DNA of 64,000 bases, from assembly GCA_015680685.1 (NCBI GenBank), contig MNCI01014239.1, positions 503,866-567,865 on the forward strand, read 5' to 3'. The stretch comes from Gnetum montanum (lineage: Eukaryota > Streptophyta > Gnetopsida > Gnetales > Gnetaceae). The first letter of the stretch is position 1; each line of letters begins with the position of its first letter. Below, piece after piece: positions 45,343 through 57,497 of the stretch. The notes below the pieces were generated by a model that worked only from the letters and a program-made list of their open reading frames with translations, was not told the DNA's origin and made no database searches. A program made the position numbers and the translations under genes.

Positions 45343-46160
45343 CTAGGGTAAACTAGAATGTAATAAGGTTCATCGGTAAGAATAGGAATCTCTTAATGGA
45401 GGAGGTTCATACCCTTCATCAAAAGACTATCATTGAGATCACCACCTAGAAGAATAAAGCCCTGAAATATGAGAAAGTAACGAATCACTATAGAAATCAA
45501 TTTAAGATTCTCAAGGAGATTAATGTAAAAGAGATTAAACTCATGAAGGCTAAGGTAGACAAAGCCCTCTAGCAACTCCAAAAACGAGGTGATATATGGC
45601 ATCCCAAATTTGATGGCCTCAATGCCTACAATCAAGCTAAATACAAACTAGGATATGCTGATAGCAAGAAGGCCAAGATCAGAACTTGAGAAGTAGATGG
45701 CAACTCCAATCTCCTCTATGAGGTGGAGTTCAAGCTCCACAAAGAAACTAAGTAGAAACTTGAAGTGGCTAATTCAAAGCTTGAATTTCTCAATAGCATA
45801 TTTCAAAATTAGAGATTAGTTACTAAGAACCTCGCTAAGAGAATGAACAAATGCTAGGAATTGCAAAAGCTTTTTCATATGTTTGATATTGAATGTAAAT
45901 AGTTTGAAGCCTAGTTTGTCAATATAAATGAAATTTTTTCAATCATTCCTTTACTATGGGATAATATAATACTAACAAGCCTAGGAGAAGCCTCCTAGAT
46001 AATCAATGATCCACATAGCAAGGAGAAGAAGATGAAAGCACTCCTAGACACCTTCAATTTTCAAAAGCATCAACAATAGCAGTAGTACAACTAAGATTAC
46101 CATTAAGATTAGGATGTGATGAAGGATCCTTCAAGCCATAGGAGCCTTACCTCCAAGAAT
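45343..46160 (+). pseudogene. Unknown decayed ORF region, right part (coiled-coil-like)
   Basis: The plus strand continues the region interrupted at 35734. It reads as lysine/glutamate-rich helical text (for example YEKVTNHYRNQFKILKEINV and VEFKLHKETK) with stops, suggesting a coiled coil. Up to 46770 nothing else is recognised. Confidence 0.35.
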
Positions 46161-46769
46161 TGTGTGAAGATCTCATCCTAATCCATTCGATCTAGGCATT
46201 ACCTACTAGTTTTGGCAACCTATCTAGATTTTTGTATATTTTACAACTTTTTGTACACATGAAAATATTTTATAATATGTCACTCAAAGTTTGTCTATTA
46301 TTTTAGTCATTTAGTTAGTTCATTATCAATTCTGTACTTCCTAAATTTTGTAAAAAACTTGATCCTATGTTTTTTTAACTATAGGATGAGTTTTTAGTTA
46401 GTCATGAGGGTATGATGAAGTCCAACTTAATCAACTACATCGACATAACCCTATTAACATATCCTTGGATGTTTTGATGCATATTCATATCCATAAGCCT
46501 ATATAAATGTGCACACTACTCGCATTTATGGAAGCTTTTTTCATTTGCATAGCAAAGCTCTTGCAATTTTTTTATAGGACTTAAGCTAAAATTCTCTTTA
46601 AGTTCCTGCAACATGGATTGAGTTGATTGAACATAATTGTATTTAAGTGCATGTTTTACCTAGACACTTCTTCTTGATGATAATAAGATCAAAATTAATT
46701 CTTTCCATTTTCTTTTATTTAATTTTACCTTTTTGTACTTAGGAAATTAATATTTTATTTCACAATAGC

Positions 46770-47165
46770 ATGAGTGTGACCACTTTGAGCATGTTATATT
46801 ATCACTTGGTAATCCTAGCAGGAATAACTTGGTAACCAAATAGTGTTAGTATAAGTTCAAGATAGATACAAAAAGTGGAAATGGATCAATCACACTTAGT
46901 TTGATAGATAGTTGGGATTTAATATTTTAATCACTTGATTGTTTCAACATCTTAATATTTTAATAATAAAAACATAAATATTTTATGCCTCAATCATACT
47001 TAACTATACAAACAGACCTAATACAAGTGATGATTAAGAAAATAATGATCAACCACATCACACTTATCTAGGACACTAGCCACTCAAAGAGCCCACAGAA
47101 TTTGATTGGATTAGTCATACATGCTTGTGATTCGTTGCTCATCAATGATTCTTGTATTTCTCATG
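46770..47165 (+). repeat. Strongly decayed LTR of the 9.6-kb family, opposite orientation
   Basis: The reverse complement contains, in the right order, TGATGAGCAACGAATCACAAGC, a CCAATCAAATTCTGTGGGCT block, GTTAAGTATGATTGAGGCAT, CATTTCCACTTTTTGT, TTGGTTACCAAGT, GCTAGGATTACCAAGTG and ATGCTCAAAGTGGTC. These match the first 400 bp of the family LTR at low identity. Relative to the other copies it is inverted and much older. Confidence 0.7.
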
Positions 47166-47259
47166 AAAAATCAAATGCACATCAAGAAGCTCAAAGAAGG
47201 TGGTTTGAATTAAATAATAATTAAGTTCAAGAAATACTAAAACATGTAAAGAACACAAA

Positions 47260-47745
47260 AAAAAAAAATCTAATAAAAAATAAGTTCTCAATATAATGAA
47301 AGTAGCTTATTTCTTATGTAAAGTAGACCTACCAGTAATCAAATATGAGAAGCTATGTGAACTTCTTATGGAACTAGAGATACCTAATATTCCTAAAATT
47401 AATGGTTATTCTTCATACCTTAATAGAATGGTAGCAAATGAATTCATTTTTTCTATGTTTAAATATCTTAAGTAGCAACAAAAAGAACATCTACAATGTA
47501 GTCCATTCTTTTCCTTAATAATTGATGAGAGTATAGATCCCTCATTAAAGAAACATTTGATTATATATGCAACATATTTAAAATCAAATGGGTATGAAGC
47601 TTTAGTTTTTGAATTTTCAAAGGTTTTATTGGTACCAAACAGAAATAAAGGAATAATGTTTAAGATGGTTCAAGAATGGATATATAAAAAATGATTATCT
47701 TTGAAAAATCTAATGGCTATAGATGGTGCAAGTGGAAGAAGCTAC
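47260..47745 (+). pseudogene. hAT-like transposase fragment
   Basis: The plus strand reads SPFFSLIIDESIDPSLKKHL, IYATYLKSNGYEALVFEF, and later LMAIDGASGR. The pattern D-E-S-x-D near a FS-IDES block, followed about 60 residues later by a DGA segment, is that of hAT-superfamily and ZMYM/DUF4371-type transposase cores. N- and C-terminal parts, the zinc finger and terminal inverted repeats are not visible. Confidence 0.6.
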
Positions 47746-47747
47746 AT

Positions 47748-48950
47748 TGGAAGAAGTTAAATTTGGCTATGCATGTGGGGTTAGAAAAGAATCATCTTAT
47801 TTGGAATGAATCAATTTATTTGTATTAAATTTTATTTTTCACTTAGTAATCATTTATAACCACTTCTTATTAGGATTAAAAATGGTTAGCATATAGATGA
47901 AAAACCTTGATGGCTAAAATACAAACAATCAATAATGGTTTCATGAAGAATGCAAGATAATTAGAATTTTATTCAAGACTTAGAAGTCACTAGAAACTAT
48001 TAAGTTATATAAAAAAATTGATTCAAAATAAGAAAAGGGAATTTTTCCAAGAAAGACATAATAGTTTATTAGAAATAATAAAAAAATCTCAAATATTTTT
48101 GACCAAGAGAAGAACAAACCATGCTTTCTTTCTTAAAGATATGGAAAATAGGTATCAAGCTTTATTTTCTAGTAATGATAAAAGAGAACAATTTCATAAT
48201 AATGTTAATACATTATTCATTTTATTTGATGACACATTGCATGAGATAAAAATTTTGACATTAGGAAAAGGTACTGATGTAAATAACTTAAATAAAAAAA
48301 ATGCTTAACCAAGAATGGTCATTGTTATAGAATTTTATTTATGAGAAGTTAAATTTGGCTACGCAAGTGGGATTAAAAAAGGATCAAATTATTTGGAATG
48401 GATCTACTTATTTGTACAAAATTATATGTTTTACTTAGTGATCGTTTACAATGAATTTTTATTAACATTGAAAATTGTGAGGATACAGATATAAAACCTT
48501 AATAGCTAAAATACAAAAAATCAATAATGGTTTGATGAAAAATATAAGATAATTAAAATTTTGTTCAAGACTTATAAGTTACTAGAAACTATTAAGTTAT
48601 ATAAAAATATGATTAAAACTAAGAAGAGCGAATTTTTCCAACAAAGACATAACAATTGATTAGAAATAATAAAAAGGATCTCAAATATTTTTATCATTCA
48701 TTTTAAAGGAAGAAAGAATAAACTATGTTTTCTTTCTTAAAGATATTGAAAATATTTATCAAGCTTTATTTTGTAGTAATGATAAAATAAAACATTTTCA
48801 TAATAATGGCAATAAATTATTTATTTCATTTGATGACACATTACAAGAATTAAAATTATGAAATTAGGAAAATCTATTGATGTAAATAACTTACATGAAG
48901 AAATGCTTAAATGGAAAGAGCCATTGGTATGGAATGCTATTTGAAAGAAG
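47748..48950 (+). repeat. Two-unit tandem duplication of about 0.6 kb
   Basis: Unit 1 (about 47752-48340) and unit 2 (about 48341-48948) both run from GAAGTTAAATTTGGCTA, through an AATCAATAATGGTTT block, to AATAACTTA and AAATGCTTAA. The start of a third unit is at 48949. Unit 1 holds a 96-codon open frame (48018-48308) of unknown function; unit 2 has lost it. Confidence 0.85.
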
Positions 48951-49830
48951 TTAAATTTGACTATGCAAGTGAGGTTAGAAAAGGAATAGTACATATGTAA
49001 AGTAGTTATGCTCTTTAAAAAAGGAGAGAAAAAAGATCTAATTATAGATTGATTATAATCAACAATATTGTTACAAAGCTTCTAGGAACTATTCTAGAAT
49101 CTATATTTACAAGATGTTCTAAAGAAAATCAATATGTGAAATTTCTGAAAGAAGATTTAGGTGATAACATTATACCATAGATTATCTTATCACTTTAAAA
49201 TATTTTATTCATAGAGAAAAAGGTCTATATAAGAAAAATTTTATACATAATGTAGGTTTTTATAAGGCCTATGATTCTGTCATTTGAAATAAGTTATGGA
49301 GGAACTTGGAAAATTTATAAGTTTCTTGCACACTATTATCTACTATCGAAAAAATTTATAAAGAGGTATAAATTTAGTTTACATATGGGAAAGAAAGGAT
49401 TTTATTTAATAGTTTTATTGGTGTTAAACAAGGATGTTCTCTTTTTCTTACTTTATTTGGGTTTTTAATTGATGAACTTGAAGAGTGGATGTATAAAATA
49501 CTAACTTAATTTGTAATTACAATTGAAAGTAGTTCTATCAAACTATTACTCTATGCTGATAATGTTTCCTTAATTTTAAATTTGATAAAATAAGTGTAGC
49601 AAATGATTAATAGTGTTCATGATTTTTATTAGCATTTAGGAGTGAAATTTGATATCTAAAAAACAAAAATCATAATTTGTGACACATGTAATATTATGTA
49701 TAATTTTACTAGATGACATGAACTTATAGACAATTTTCTCTTACAAATATCTTGGCCTAGAATGCTCTTGCAACTACAAATGGAATCAATGCATTACTCA
49801 AAGAGTTTCAAGAAGAATTAAAGCCATATT
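48950..49830 (+). pseudogene. RTE-type LINE reverse transcriptase remnant
   Basis: Plus-strand order: YKAYDSVIWNKLWRNLENL, STIEKIYKEV, then FIGVKQGCSLFLTLFGFLID with ELEEWMYK, LLLYADNVSLILN (YADD to YADN), and HLGVKFDIKTKIIICDT across a stop. It then reads YKYLGLECSCNYKWNQCIT-like text. These are palm motifs of RTE-clade LINEs; compare the minus-strand copy at 19.2-19.9 kb. Several stops. Confidence 0.85.
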
Positions 49831-49919
49831 TTTTTAAAGATGAAAATATAAGAAGAAAATTATTTTATCTAAAAATATGTTTATCATGTCATTGTTCAAC
49901 ATACTATTCTTTATGGATG

Positions 49920-51005
49920 TGTTGTATGAAGTGTTAGCCTAGTCATAAAACTCTTGATTTAAATGCTTCAAGTCATGGATTTAATTTTGGTGGGCAATGC
50001 TGAAAAATAAAATTCTAATTAGATTATATATTTTGTGATACACTTAATTATTTCAAGATTCCAACATAAATAGGCTATTCAAAATCTAAGGATAACAATG
50101 AAATGAAATATATACATGCCTTTTGCTATTTGGATATCCACTAATTAATAAGGTAATTAAGTTCAATGCCCAATACTAGCACTAAAAAAGTACCAAACAC
50201 CACCTTTGGGGCATTGTTCCAAGCCTATGCATCAAAACATTTCTAAGACATTGGGACTTTGGGACATAAGAACACATTTCATGGCAAGTTCAAGACTTAT
50301 GATGAATTTTGGAAATGTCATCTAGGACATGAGAGAACAATATATTAAAATAATATGTTCTAATAATATTTTAAATATGTGAAGAAAAAGTATGCTAAGA
50401 CATCTAAAGAAATCTAAGTTAAATACTTCGATTTTATATTCTCTACATTTCTAATCAATTTCAAGCTTTCAATTTTCAACAACAATGTTGATGAAAGACT
50501 TCCATGTTTTCCTAAATAAACAATGAAATTTTTTAGTGAACTTATGTAAGAAATCCTACCCACATTACTAAGGATGCCCCAAAAGTATCCATATTCCACA
50601 AATATTCCAAATAAGGAAATTTTTATCAATTCACATCTTGGGAATGCACTATTCTAGAAATATTCTTAATTATCATCTTACCCATAAAAACCTTACAAGT
50701 AAGTGTGCCTACTATAAATGGTAGAATAGAAACCTTGTATATTATTGTATTATTTCATAAATTATTTAAAAATAAATAAATAAAAAATGTCAAAAAAATA
50801 TGTAAGAATTATTTAAGCTCTTACAATTAGATTTAGATCATTATATGTTGGGGATGTGTGTTAGAACTCAAAATAATTGAAACATAGGTACACCCTAAGA
50901 TATATAGTTCAAATAGAACTTTACAACTCATCATTAAGCCCTAGAATCAAATCCATAACTTAGAGTTTCTAAATCAAAAGTCTTACCACTAAGCTAACAC
51001 CTTAT
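49920..51005. mobile_element. SINE-like tRNA-derived fragments in otherwise empty DNA
   Basis: At 49930-49995 the plus strand reads GTTAGCCTAGTCA and then CATGGATTTAATTTTGG. At 50865-51005 the minus strand reads GTTAGCTTAGTGGTAAGAC and then TATGGATTTGATTCTAGGG. Both have tRNA A/B-box order and spacing. The DNA between shows no gene. Confidence 0.45.
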
Positions 51006-53704
51006 TGTTAGATCATTATATAGAAATAGTACGAGTTTTAACATGAAGACATAGGCACATGTTTGATTATAGTAAGCAATGTTAAGTTATGAGCATTCAT
51101 GAAAGTGTCGGGACATAGATAACATTCATAGAAGTAAAGATTTTTGAGTGTAGATTATTTACTTATTTAGTTATTCTTGTAGGATATTATCTATCATGAA
51201 TGTATTTTCTAAAATAGACAAACAAAATCTTTGGTTCACAAACTAATTTGTTGCATGAAGAAAATACAAATATGAATTGAAAAGTTTAATTATGTATGTT
51301 GCTACATTTAAAGAGCAAAAAATATTATATCACATAAAATAAAATTGTGTTATAGTGAGAGAAATAATGAAAACCAAAACATAAGATTCTATTATGATTG
51401 TAGATAGAAAAGATCCATTTGGTTTTCTCTTATTTTGGGACAATTTGCATAGCCATGGTTGTGTGGCTACAAGATTATTTTGCAATAACTCATACAAAAA
51501 AACCTTACTTATCAGAAACATTTCCCTAAATTAAGAATGTAAATAGTCTAATGACTATTCCCCCAATAATTGGAAACATCAATAGTTAAGTGACTCATTC
51601 TTCAAATTGCATATAGACTTAGCTTATCACATAATGTAAGAAAAAATAAAAATAGATAAATAATAATTAGATAGATTCCCTATTTTTTCTTTTTCCTCTA
51701 ACTTGTTTTATTTATTATAGTTGTTATATTTTTAAAAATAATTTTCCCTAAAACTAGCTACTTTTTGACTAAAACTAACTATTACCCAGTATACCTCAAC
51801 CAACTATTAATTGTAATGTTATTTATTGTTTCTATAATCTTTGAAAAATATGTTACAATTGATGGTAAATATAGTATGATTTGAAATGTCTTATGAAGAA
51901 AAAATATGCAAGCTTTGAGTGGTACAAAGTGAACTAAAGGTCGAGAGATCCTAAGCAAAGGAAAGGATTGATTCCATCTTCCTTTAATAAATAATAAGAC
52001 AATAAATATTTATTATAGTAACTCTCAAAAGATAAGAAGATAAATCTGAAGAAAGATGCTGATAAATAACAAACTAAGGATTAACAACTAAAAATTAATA
52101 GGTCTTATTCGTGGGATAGCAAGGATAATAATAAGTATTACAACTAATAAAGAGAAGTGACTCTAAAGAGGTAGGAGATGACTCTCAAGAAGTGATGCAC
52201 TAGGTCACTAACCTAGTGACATTGGCTTTAGTTTAAACATTAAAATCAAAGAATGAGCAACTTTGAATGTTTGGGTGTTGATGAACTTGATGATCAATTA
52301 GCCAAATATGATCAATGTTAATGAAACAATGTGGCAAGTGATGAAGATTACAACTCTCTGAAGTTGACAATCTACATTCATTTGTTGAAATTTAGTGCTA
52401 AAATGAGAAGAGGTAATAAGTCCTTGTAGCCCAAAGAAGACCTAAAAATTTCAAATTCATTAATGAAAAGTATTAATAATGAAGAAATCCCAAATATTTA
52501 AATTAACTATTTAAAAATATTCCAAAATCCAAAAGTTTCACAAAATTTCTAGAAATTTAAATATTTTATATTTAATTTAAGATTCTTCAAAGGGTTGGTA
52601 TTGGTTTATCTTCACTGCTAAAACAAGAAAACAAGTCTTAGTAGAGCATTACTACTAACATTGGATTATCCTAAGTAACCAAAAGCAAGTCTTTCATTGT
52701 TGCATCTTGGCAATAGTCTCATTATTAATATTCTTAGTGATCATTATCACACACATCGAATGAATGGGTCTTGTCTATACCTCATCACACATCATTAAAT
52801 TTAACTACTTAGTGGCATGATCTTGGTTAAATCCTCAAGCATGCATGAACTTATAAATGAAAATCCAAGATTAGAAATTCATCCTAATCGTTATACACAT
52901 GGGGTGGGATCCACTAATGATCACCTTACTATTGCATGTAGACTATGGCATCTCAAAGATCTATGATTCCCACTACTAACTAAGCAAACTAAATCAAAAT
53001 ACATAATACTATCTATTATTTGGTTGATGATAATTAATTCACTCATGGAGTTGGTGGTGCAAATTCCTTATCAAGAAACTTTGCGACTTTGCTAGGAAGT
53101 GATGAAGACAAAAAATTTGCTTCTATAAGATAATTTTTTAAAGTATTTTCAATATTCTACAATTTTATTGATATTATGTGCAATATCATTAGATTCAATA
53201 TGTGATCCCTTAAGAAAAACCACCTCTTCTTTGTTATTCTATGAATTGCTTCATGATTTATATGAACTTATTACTTAGAAATTTCTGGATGATATGTTTT
53301 CATGCGAATTCTAGATTATTTACCTCATTCCTCAATTTTTTTGAGTCATTTAAATATGATTTGGAAAGATCAAGGTTTGGATGTTTTCCATAATAATTAT
53401 TTGTTAAACTTAATTTTTCTAGTAGAATTTGTTGGTTCGACACTGGATTCTAAAGTTCTTGATTTAGTGTTCTCAATCATTGTCATGCATTACTGATTAT
53501 TCAAAAGTGGAGTTTTAATTTTAATTCATCATCTTATGAATTTTGAAGGGTTCTTATTTTTTTTTGAATTATCAAATATTTGATTGATTTTTGAAAAATT
53601 TGAATGAGATATTATCTCTTAAATTGGGCCAACCAAGTATTATAAAATCCTAGTTGTAACTAGTAGTTTTTACATAATTCTATAAATGATTGAGGTGAAT
53701 ATTG
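51006..53704. other. Intergenic AT-rich DNA
   Basis: I see no recognisable gene, LTR or tandem repeat here; short open frames (for example 53302-53496) have no domain. Confidence 0.5.
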
Positions 53705-53709
53705 ATTTG

Positions 53710-54689
53710 TCATGTAGGGACACCTCTTCTAATCCCCTGATTCTACCCTACATATTTTTGTGTTGATTTTGTTGAGGATGATTTTTGGATGTTTTAGCAT
53801 GTTTTAAAGTGTTTTTGGCACATTTTGATGAGTTTAGGAGGTTGTAGGATATATGGGAACTTTTTTGGAGGCATCTAGAGGCTTCCAACATCAAAATGAG
53901 TAGTTTTATTTTTGGTAATTATAGGATAGATGTCTTCCTAGAGGTGTCTCTCATAAAGTGTAGATGTCCCAAGTTTGGAGTAGACGTTTATAAAAAATAG
54001 TAGAAAACTCTCCCTAAAGCATGGCTTTCATAATAGATGTCCTAGTAAAGCTAGAGACAACCTAGACACATGGGGAAACTTTTGAAAACACGTATTCCAA
54101 TTCAGGAAACAACCAAAGCAAGATGGAAATAACCAAAGCAAGATGGAAATGACCAAAGAGAATCTGAGAAGACTTTAGAAACATCTAAAGAACCTCACGT
54201 TAAGTTGACAAAAGGTTTCTAGGGTTTTTATCTTCTAGTTGCTTATAAATATTAATGTAATTCATCATTCCAAGTGTTGCAGTGCCAAGGGACAAAGTGT
54301 AAATGCTAAAGGCCAAACATCCATATAAAGGGTAAGAGAAAGAGCTCTTGAGGGAAGGGATATTATGAAAGAAGAGAGCTTATGCAAGGAAGTTAAGTGA
54401 AAGGCATGGGAGAGCACTTGAGAGAGGTTAGGAGAATCTCTTATAATTGTCTTGTCTTGAGCTTGGTCTCCATTGTAAGCAATTGAGGATTAAGAGAGGA
54501 CATGTGTGGCCTCTAAGTTCCTTGGGAGAGTTGTGAGGTAAGCTTGCCTCCTCATATTTGATGTATTTTCTATGTATTTTAAGAATTTTTCTCCATTTTA
54601 TTATGTCATTATTATTTTCTAAGCTAGATTTGCTTGGAAGTTATGGATTGGATCCTATTGGGGTATATTGAGGTGTAACCCTGGTACCA
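53710..54689 (+). repeat. 5' LTR of the short element
   Basis: Begins TCATGTAGGGACACC against TGGTGTAGGAATACC in the 3' LTR, so its TG end has mutated, and ends CTGGTACCA. It contains AGATGTC repeats at 53925-54055 and a CTTATAAATATTAATG TATA-like box near 54242-54257. Confidence 0.85.
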
Positions 54690-54821
54690 GATTGGTATTA
54701 GAGTGAGGTTCAAGGGTTTTCACAATTCTATGTTGAAGCTTGGTTTTTTCTTTTAATGAAAGGAAAAATGTTGTGGATATTTTTGTATTTTCTTTTGAAT
54801 ATCATTCTTGTTGCTTTAGGT

Positions 54822-55109
54822 ATGGCTCCAAAGAAGAAGACATATCAAGAGCTTCAAGAGTTTAAAGACTCCTTTAAAGATTTTGTGATTGAAATGCAAG
54901 AAGTTCTTCCCAAGGTAAAGGTTCACAAGCACCAAGATTTTGTAGAAACTTTAGAAAGGCATATGAAGAAATTCAAGACTAACATGGGAAATATTTTAAG
55001 GAGAATTGATAAAATATCTTCTAGTCATCAAGAAGGAAAGGAAGATGAAGGGTTTGATGAAGAAGAGATTAATGAGAAAAGGAGTTCTCAAGTATCTCTT
55101 ATTAAGTAA
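54822..55109 (+). pseudogene. gag N-terminal fragment
   Basis: ATG at 54822 begins MAPKKKTYQELQEFKDSFKD and continues FVIEMQEVLPK and a charged C-terminus (EGKEDEGFDEEEINEKRSS), then stops. The first 35 residues parallel the gag start of the left-edge remnant (VAPKKNNNKK, FMIEMQEV). An upstream in-frame ATG at 54756 would add a hydrophobic leader encoded between the primer site and the conserved start; I prefer 54822 because conservation begins there. Confidence 0.65.
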
Positions 55110-55565
55110 AGAAGTGCTCAATACTCAAGGATTTTAAGGAATGGACCAAGAGATATTCAAAGTCCAAGATGGTGTATGCTACTGATCAAGAAGAGTTCCT
55201 ACCTCATGAGTCATGGAAGGTAAAGGATCAAAGTTAAAGGAGTGGTATAGATCAAGGAACATCTTCAAGAAGGGTCAAGGGTAGGACTATAAGGTATGAC
55301 ATTCATTATTTTTGTAATTATTCTATGCATTGTAGTAAGGGAAAGGAGATTCTAAGCTAAGTTAAGGCTATCTAATGGGAGAGAGGTCAGTCTTCTAGCC
55401 AAGGTATGTTGAAGAATAATTGCTTTAATGATGTTTTTGATGAATTTGATGTTAAGGCCATTGAGGAGAGTTTACCTTTTTAGTTTATACCTCCAAAGTG
55501 GGATGAATAGCTTGTTGTTGATTTCTTTAAAGAGGAGAAGCCATTGGAATTGGGAACTCCTCTTT

Positions 55566-56263
55566 AAAATCTTGAACCTTCAAGCTTTAATGAGATTGGG
55601 CAGCCACACATTGAAGATCAAGTTGAACCAAAGATGGATGGGAGAAGCCATGAAGAGGTAAGTAAGAGTGAGCTTGACCTTGTTGGTGGTAGTAATGTCT
55701 CTCATGTTGAATCTAGTGTGATGGATCCTAGTTTTACACTTCAGCTTTGTAGTGGTTTTCTCAATGGTAATGATGAACATCATGATCATTGTGATGATTG
55801 TGATGGGATTGAGAGTCATGTTGTGACTTTTAATGCCATCATTAGTGAGAGGAAGACTAATAATGGTAAATTTTTTGATGATGATGGATATTGGAATAGT
55901 CATTATGAGAAGGTCATTATTGATGTAAGTAAAGACATTCATAATGATATGATTTTTTAGAATTTGGAGATGCTTGCTATTGATTATAGCAATGATAAAT
56001 TTGTGAAGTGTGTTGATGGATTTGATTGTCTTGGTTATAAAATGGAAGTGCATAATGAAGGTAATCTACATGGTGGTGATGAAAGGAAGCTAAATGATAG
56101 TCTTCCAAACACCAAGAAGAACAAGGTGAAGAAGAGGAAAAGTAAGAGAAGAAGGGATGTTGAGTTAAGAAAGCCTAATCCTTTTTCTTTGTCTTATTCT
56201 TTATTTGTTGCAGGTTTGGGTCATCATAGGGAAGTAAGGGAGGCATTACAAGGAGATTATTAG
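55566..56263 (+). pseudogene. Unfamiliar acidic ORF of the short element, one internal stop
   Basis: One frame runs for about 230 codons with a single TAG at 55958-55960. It is rich in Asp, Glu, His and Asn (for example NGNDEHHDHCDDCDG), has a basic tract KKNKVKKRKSKRRR near the end that would suit a nuclear signal, and ends VREALQGDY. It lies between gag and the polypurine tract, where pol is expected. I recognise no family; it could be a decayed gag/pol derivative, a captured sequence or a spacer that happens to stay open. Confidence 0.4.
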
Positions 56264-56461
56264 ATGAAGGAAGCATGATGGGGCATGAGGGCAAGCTTCC
56301 ATGAGTAAGGAAAGCTCAAAACCAAAACCTTAGATGATACTCATTATAATGTTTGTAATGCATGGAGTCGTGATTATTGTGATGGCCTTAAGTTATTGGG
56401 GCATGATGCCTTCTAGCTTATGAAAGGTCATGAAGCATGACATTTTTGAGGGTGGGAGAGT

Positions 56462-57497
56462 TGGTGTAGGAATACCTCTTCTGATCCCCTTGTTCTACCC
56501 TACATGCTATGTGTCTTTTTGTGTTGATTTTGTTGAGGATGATTCCTGGATGTTTTGGAATGTTTCGGAGTGTTTTTGGCTCGTTTTAATGATTTTAAGA
56601 AGTTATAGGATCTATGGAGACTTTTTTGAAGGCATCCAAAGGCTCTTGGCATCAAAATGAGTAGTTTTATTTTTGGCACATGTACGATGGACGTTTCCCT
56701 AGAGACATCTTCCTAGACATGCCTCCCCTAAAGTGTAGACATCCCAAGTTTAGAGTAGACATCTATTGAAAACAATAGATGTCTCTCCTAAAAGTAGGGC
56801 TTTCATAGTAGATGTCCTAGTAAAGCCAGAGATAACACAGACACATAGGGAAATTTTCAAAAAACACCCATTCTAATTCAAGAAACAACCAAAGCAAGAT
56901 GGAAACAACCAAAGCAAGATGGAGATGAATAGGAAGAAGGTGAGAAGATTTGGAAATCATATAGAGAACCTCAAGTTGAGTTGAGAAAATGTTTCCAGGA
57001 TTCTTATCTTCTAGTTTCTTATGAATATTGATATAATTCATTGTTCCAAGAGCTTCAATGATAAGTTTCGCAATACCAAGTGTCAAAGTGACAAGGGTCG
57101 AAGTGCAAACGCTGAAGGCCAAACATCCTAATAGAGGGCAAGAAAAATAGCTCTTGAAGGAAGAGAGCTTGTGCAAAGAAGTTGAGTGAAAGGCAAGGGA
57201 GAGCACTTGAAAGAGGTTAGAATAATCTCTTATTAGTGTCTGGCTTGAGCTTGGGCTCCACTGTGAGCAATTGAGGATCAAGAGAGGACAAGTGTGGCCT
57301 CTAAGATCCTTGGGAGAGTTGTGAGTTGAGCTTGGATCCTCATATTTGATCTATTTTCTATGTATTTTAAGAATTATCTTAATATAATGGATATTTTCTC
57401 CATTTCATTATGTTATTTTTATTTTATTAGCTAGATTTGCTTAGAAGTTGTGAATTGGGTCTTATTAGGGTCTACCAAGGTGCAACTCCCTACACCA
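56462..57497 (+). repeat. 3' LTR of the short element
   Basis: The LTR is 1036 bp, from TGGTGTAGGAATACC to CTACACCA, colinear with 53710-54689. It has the AGATGTC/AGACATC block at 56690-56790 and a duplicated AACCAAAGCAAGATGGA unit near 56886-56925, as in the 5' LTR. Confidence 0.88.

Larger units (their letters stand above)
53710..57497 (+). mobile_element. Short non-autonomous LTR retrotransposon (gag start, no pol)
   Basis: The element is 3788 bp on the plus strand with LTRs of 980 bp (53710-54689) and 1036 bp (56462-57497). The primer site TTGGTATTAGAG follows two bases after the 5' LTR (initiator-Met type), and the polypurine tract GAGGGTGGGAGAGT precedes the 3' LTR. Flanks ATTTG and ATTCA are an imperfect target duplication, so the outer ends are slightly uncertain. 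The 1.77-kb interior has a gag-like N-terminus and an acidic ORF, but no protease, RT or integrase. LTR start and PPT resemble the 26.2-kb element (TGGTGTAGGAA..CC; GGGAGAGT), a candidate supplier of enzymes. Confidence 0.85.

Noticed and set aside
55580-56053. 157-codon minus-strand frame (Ile/Thr-rich)
   Set aside because: Antisense of the acidic ORF; its composition is a consequence of GAT/AAT-rich sense codons.
56817-57281. 154-codon minus-strand frame in the 3' LTR of the short element
   Set aside because: Lies within an LTR; the 5' LTR copy does not keep it, and no domain is recognised.
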